From positions 1 to 21,538 of IMG/VR virus record IMGVR_UViG_3300031695_000801: a stretch of 21,538 nt of DNA; one strand, 5' to 3'. A model generated the notes under the pieces. The model was not told where the DNA came from. It worked only from the letters and a program-made list of their open reading frames with translations, and did no database searches. Both the position numbers and the translations under genes were made by a program. Position 1 is the first letter of the stretch. Every line of letters begins with the position of its first letter. This stretch comes from a virus. Of this stretch, positions 20,421 through 21,538 are shown in pieces.

Positions 20421-20726
20421 ATGACCCGCAAAGTAGATCCCCCATACTATGAGCTAGACGTTGAAACACGTGATATGCTAGAAAGCGCACTGAATGTACT
20501 GGGCGGAGTTGCCGACCTACAAATGGACGACGACAGCCGTGAGGACATGTACGCACTAGGTGATGAACTAGCCACACGCTTTGGAGTTGCTAGTATACGT
20601 GTTGATGCAACAGAAGGCGTTGACGCAGATGGCAATGACGTTGTTGTACTCACATACAACAAACTAACCACTCCTCCCAAACTTACTATAGTAAGCAATA
20701 ACGATGAAGTTCCCGAGACCACATGA
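20421..20726 (+). CDS. Small acidic hypothetical protein
   Basis: 101 aa, acidic (many Asp/Glu), with an N-terminal helix ([20 protein letters not shown], 15-34), a second helix ([17 protein letters not shown]) and a C-terminal beta segment ([10 protein letters not shown]). AAAGGAAA precedes the ATG. It directly precedes iscS, 7 nt away, so a link to that enzyme is possible. No family is recognised. Confidence 0.68.
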   Translation: MTRKVDPPYYELDVETRDMLESALNVLGGVADLQMDDDSREDMYALGDELATRFGVASIRVDATEGVDADGNDVVVLTYNKLTTPPKLTIVSNNDEVPETT

Positions 20727-20733
20727 GACTAAA

Positions 20734-21538
20734 ATGAAAACACCAACTTACATGGATTACTCATCCACAACACCAGTAGACCACCGTGTCGCTCAGAAAA
20801 TGGCAGAGTGCCTAACACTAGAAGGCACATTTGGAAACCCTGCATCACGTTCACATTATTATGGATGGCAGGCTGAAGCCGCAGTAGAAAAAGCACGTTC
20901 GCAAGTAGCAGAGTTAGTAGGTGCAGACCCTAGAGAAATCGTATGGACTAGTGGCGCAACTGAATCAAACAACCTAGCACTTAAAGGTATTGCACATTTC
21001 TATGAAAAACGTGGCAAGCATATCATTACATTGAAGACAGAGCACAAGGCAATATTAGATAGTTGTCGACAACTTGAACGAGAAGGGTTTGAAGTTACGT
21101 ATATGAATCCATTACCAAGTGGACTGTTAGACATTGAAGAGTTCAAAGCTACAATAAGAGAAGATACTATTCTAGCCTCGTTCATGCACGTTAATAATGA
21201 GATTGGTGTTATACAAGACCTACAAGCAATTGGTGATATTTGCAGAGCAAACAAAACATTCTTTCATGTTGATGCTGTACAAGCAGTTGGTAAAATACCA
21301 ATTAACCTAGCAGAACTTCCAGTTGACTTAATGAGTTTCTCAGCACATAAGATTTATGGTCCAAAAGGTATGGGCGCTCTTTATGTATCACGCAAGCCTC
21401 GAGTTAGACTTGAAGCACAAATGCATGGCGGCGGTCATGAAAGAGGTATGCGTTCAGGCACACTAGCAACACACCAAATTGTTGGCATAGGCGAAGCGTT
21501 TGCTATTGCACAAGAAATGATGGCATCGGAAGAAGTTA
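20734..21538 (+). CDS. iscS: Cysteine desulfurase IscS (3' end outside window)
   Basis: 268 complete codons to the right edge. IscS is a PLP enzyme that takes sulfur from cysteine for Fe-S clusters and tRNA thiolation. The sequence follows the IscS pattern closely: [11 protein letters not shown] (6-16), [19 protein letters not shown] (31-49), [72 protein letters not shown] (the Schiff-base Lys is in AHK) and [14 protein letters not shown]. The catalytic Cys loop lies outside the window. There is little ribosome-binding signal; coupling to the 20421 gene is likely. Strong similarity to bacterial IscS, rather than SufS or NifS, suggests recent transfer from a host. Confidence 0.94.
   Translation, partial: MKTPTYMDYSSTTPVDHRVAQKMAECLTLEGTFGNPASRSHYYGWQAEAAVEKARSQVAELVGADPREIVWTSGATESNNLALKGIAHFYEKRGKHIITLKTEHKAILDSCRQLEREGFEVTYMNPLPSGLLDIEEFKATIREDTILASFMHVNNEIGVIQDLQAIGDICRANKTFFHVDAVQAVGKIPINLAELPVDLMSFSAHKIYGPKGMGALYVSRKPRVRLEAQMHGGGHERGMRSGTLATHQIVGIGEAFAIAQEMMASEEV

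Noticed and set aside
20447-20722. Minus-strand Ser/Thr-rich frame (91 codons)
   Set aside because: Low-complexity shadow of the acidic gene at 20421-20726, which has a promoter and ribosome-binding site.

Overview
The window looks like part of a T4-like tailed phage genome, probably a marine myovirus with an alphaproteobacterial host. Evidence: dense coding with many ATGA/TAATG start-stop overlaps, dozens of proteins under 110 aa, virion-type proteins on the minus strand, T4-type late promoter octamers (TATAAATA and variants), and strong sigma70-like promoters on the other strand. The host guess rests on a DUF1127 protein and on an ALAS-type HemA (Shemin pathway), both typical of Alphaproteobacteria. 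No terminase, portal, major capsid, sheath or polymerase gene lies in the window, so the phage assignment comes from gene style and regulatory signals. No tRNA, IS, integrase or CRISPR array was seen.

Layout. 1-4790 (minus strand): late-type block with three small virion-like proteins, the first cut by the window edge, then a translationally coupled four-gene operon. That operon contains a predicted pol-beta-type nucleotidyltransferase and a ligase-like protein with a KWDG motif. 4857-7398: class 3 lipase (plus), then a small unknown, ribose-phosphate pyrophosphokinase and a half-length Na/Pi cotransporter (minus). 7399-7746: divergent promoters and a long structured leader. 7747-9084 (plus): cassette of tiny genes including DUF1127, a terminator, then a conserved 106-aa protein. 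9179-11065 (minus): three virion-type genes, the largest carrying a DUF3494 ice-binding-like domain. 11131-12924 (plus): small protein, 5-aminolevulinate synthase, DUF454 membrane protein. 12926-14818 (minus): HNH nuclease, secreted protein, YqgE/AlgH and two small basic or beta-rich proteins. 14963-21538 (plus): early/middle-type run of about 20 genes, mostly tiny, with a SWIM zinc finger, a 2OG-Fe(II) oxygenase, an HD alarmone-hydrolase-like protein and an IscS cysteine desulfurase cut by the right edge.

How it fits together. The plus strand is fed by at least eight promoters of the form TTGAC(A/T/C) or TTGATT, exactly 17 bp, then TATACT/TATAAT/TACACT. Several carry a small TATAC/GTATA palindrome over the -10 box. 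The minus strand has structural genes with few sigma70 promoters; the exceptions are the two metabolic genes prs and Na/Pi. The accessory genes suggest a phage that boosts host nucleotide supply (Prs), phosphate handling (Na/Pi, DUF1127), iron-cofactor supply (HemA, IscS, 2OG-Fe oxygenase) and alarmone control (HD). The most unusual items are the coupled nucleotidyltransferase/ligase-like operon, whose N termini resemble T4 capsid-targeting peptides, and the phage protein built around an ice-binding-type fold.
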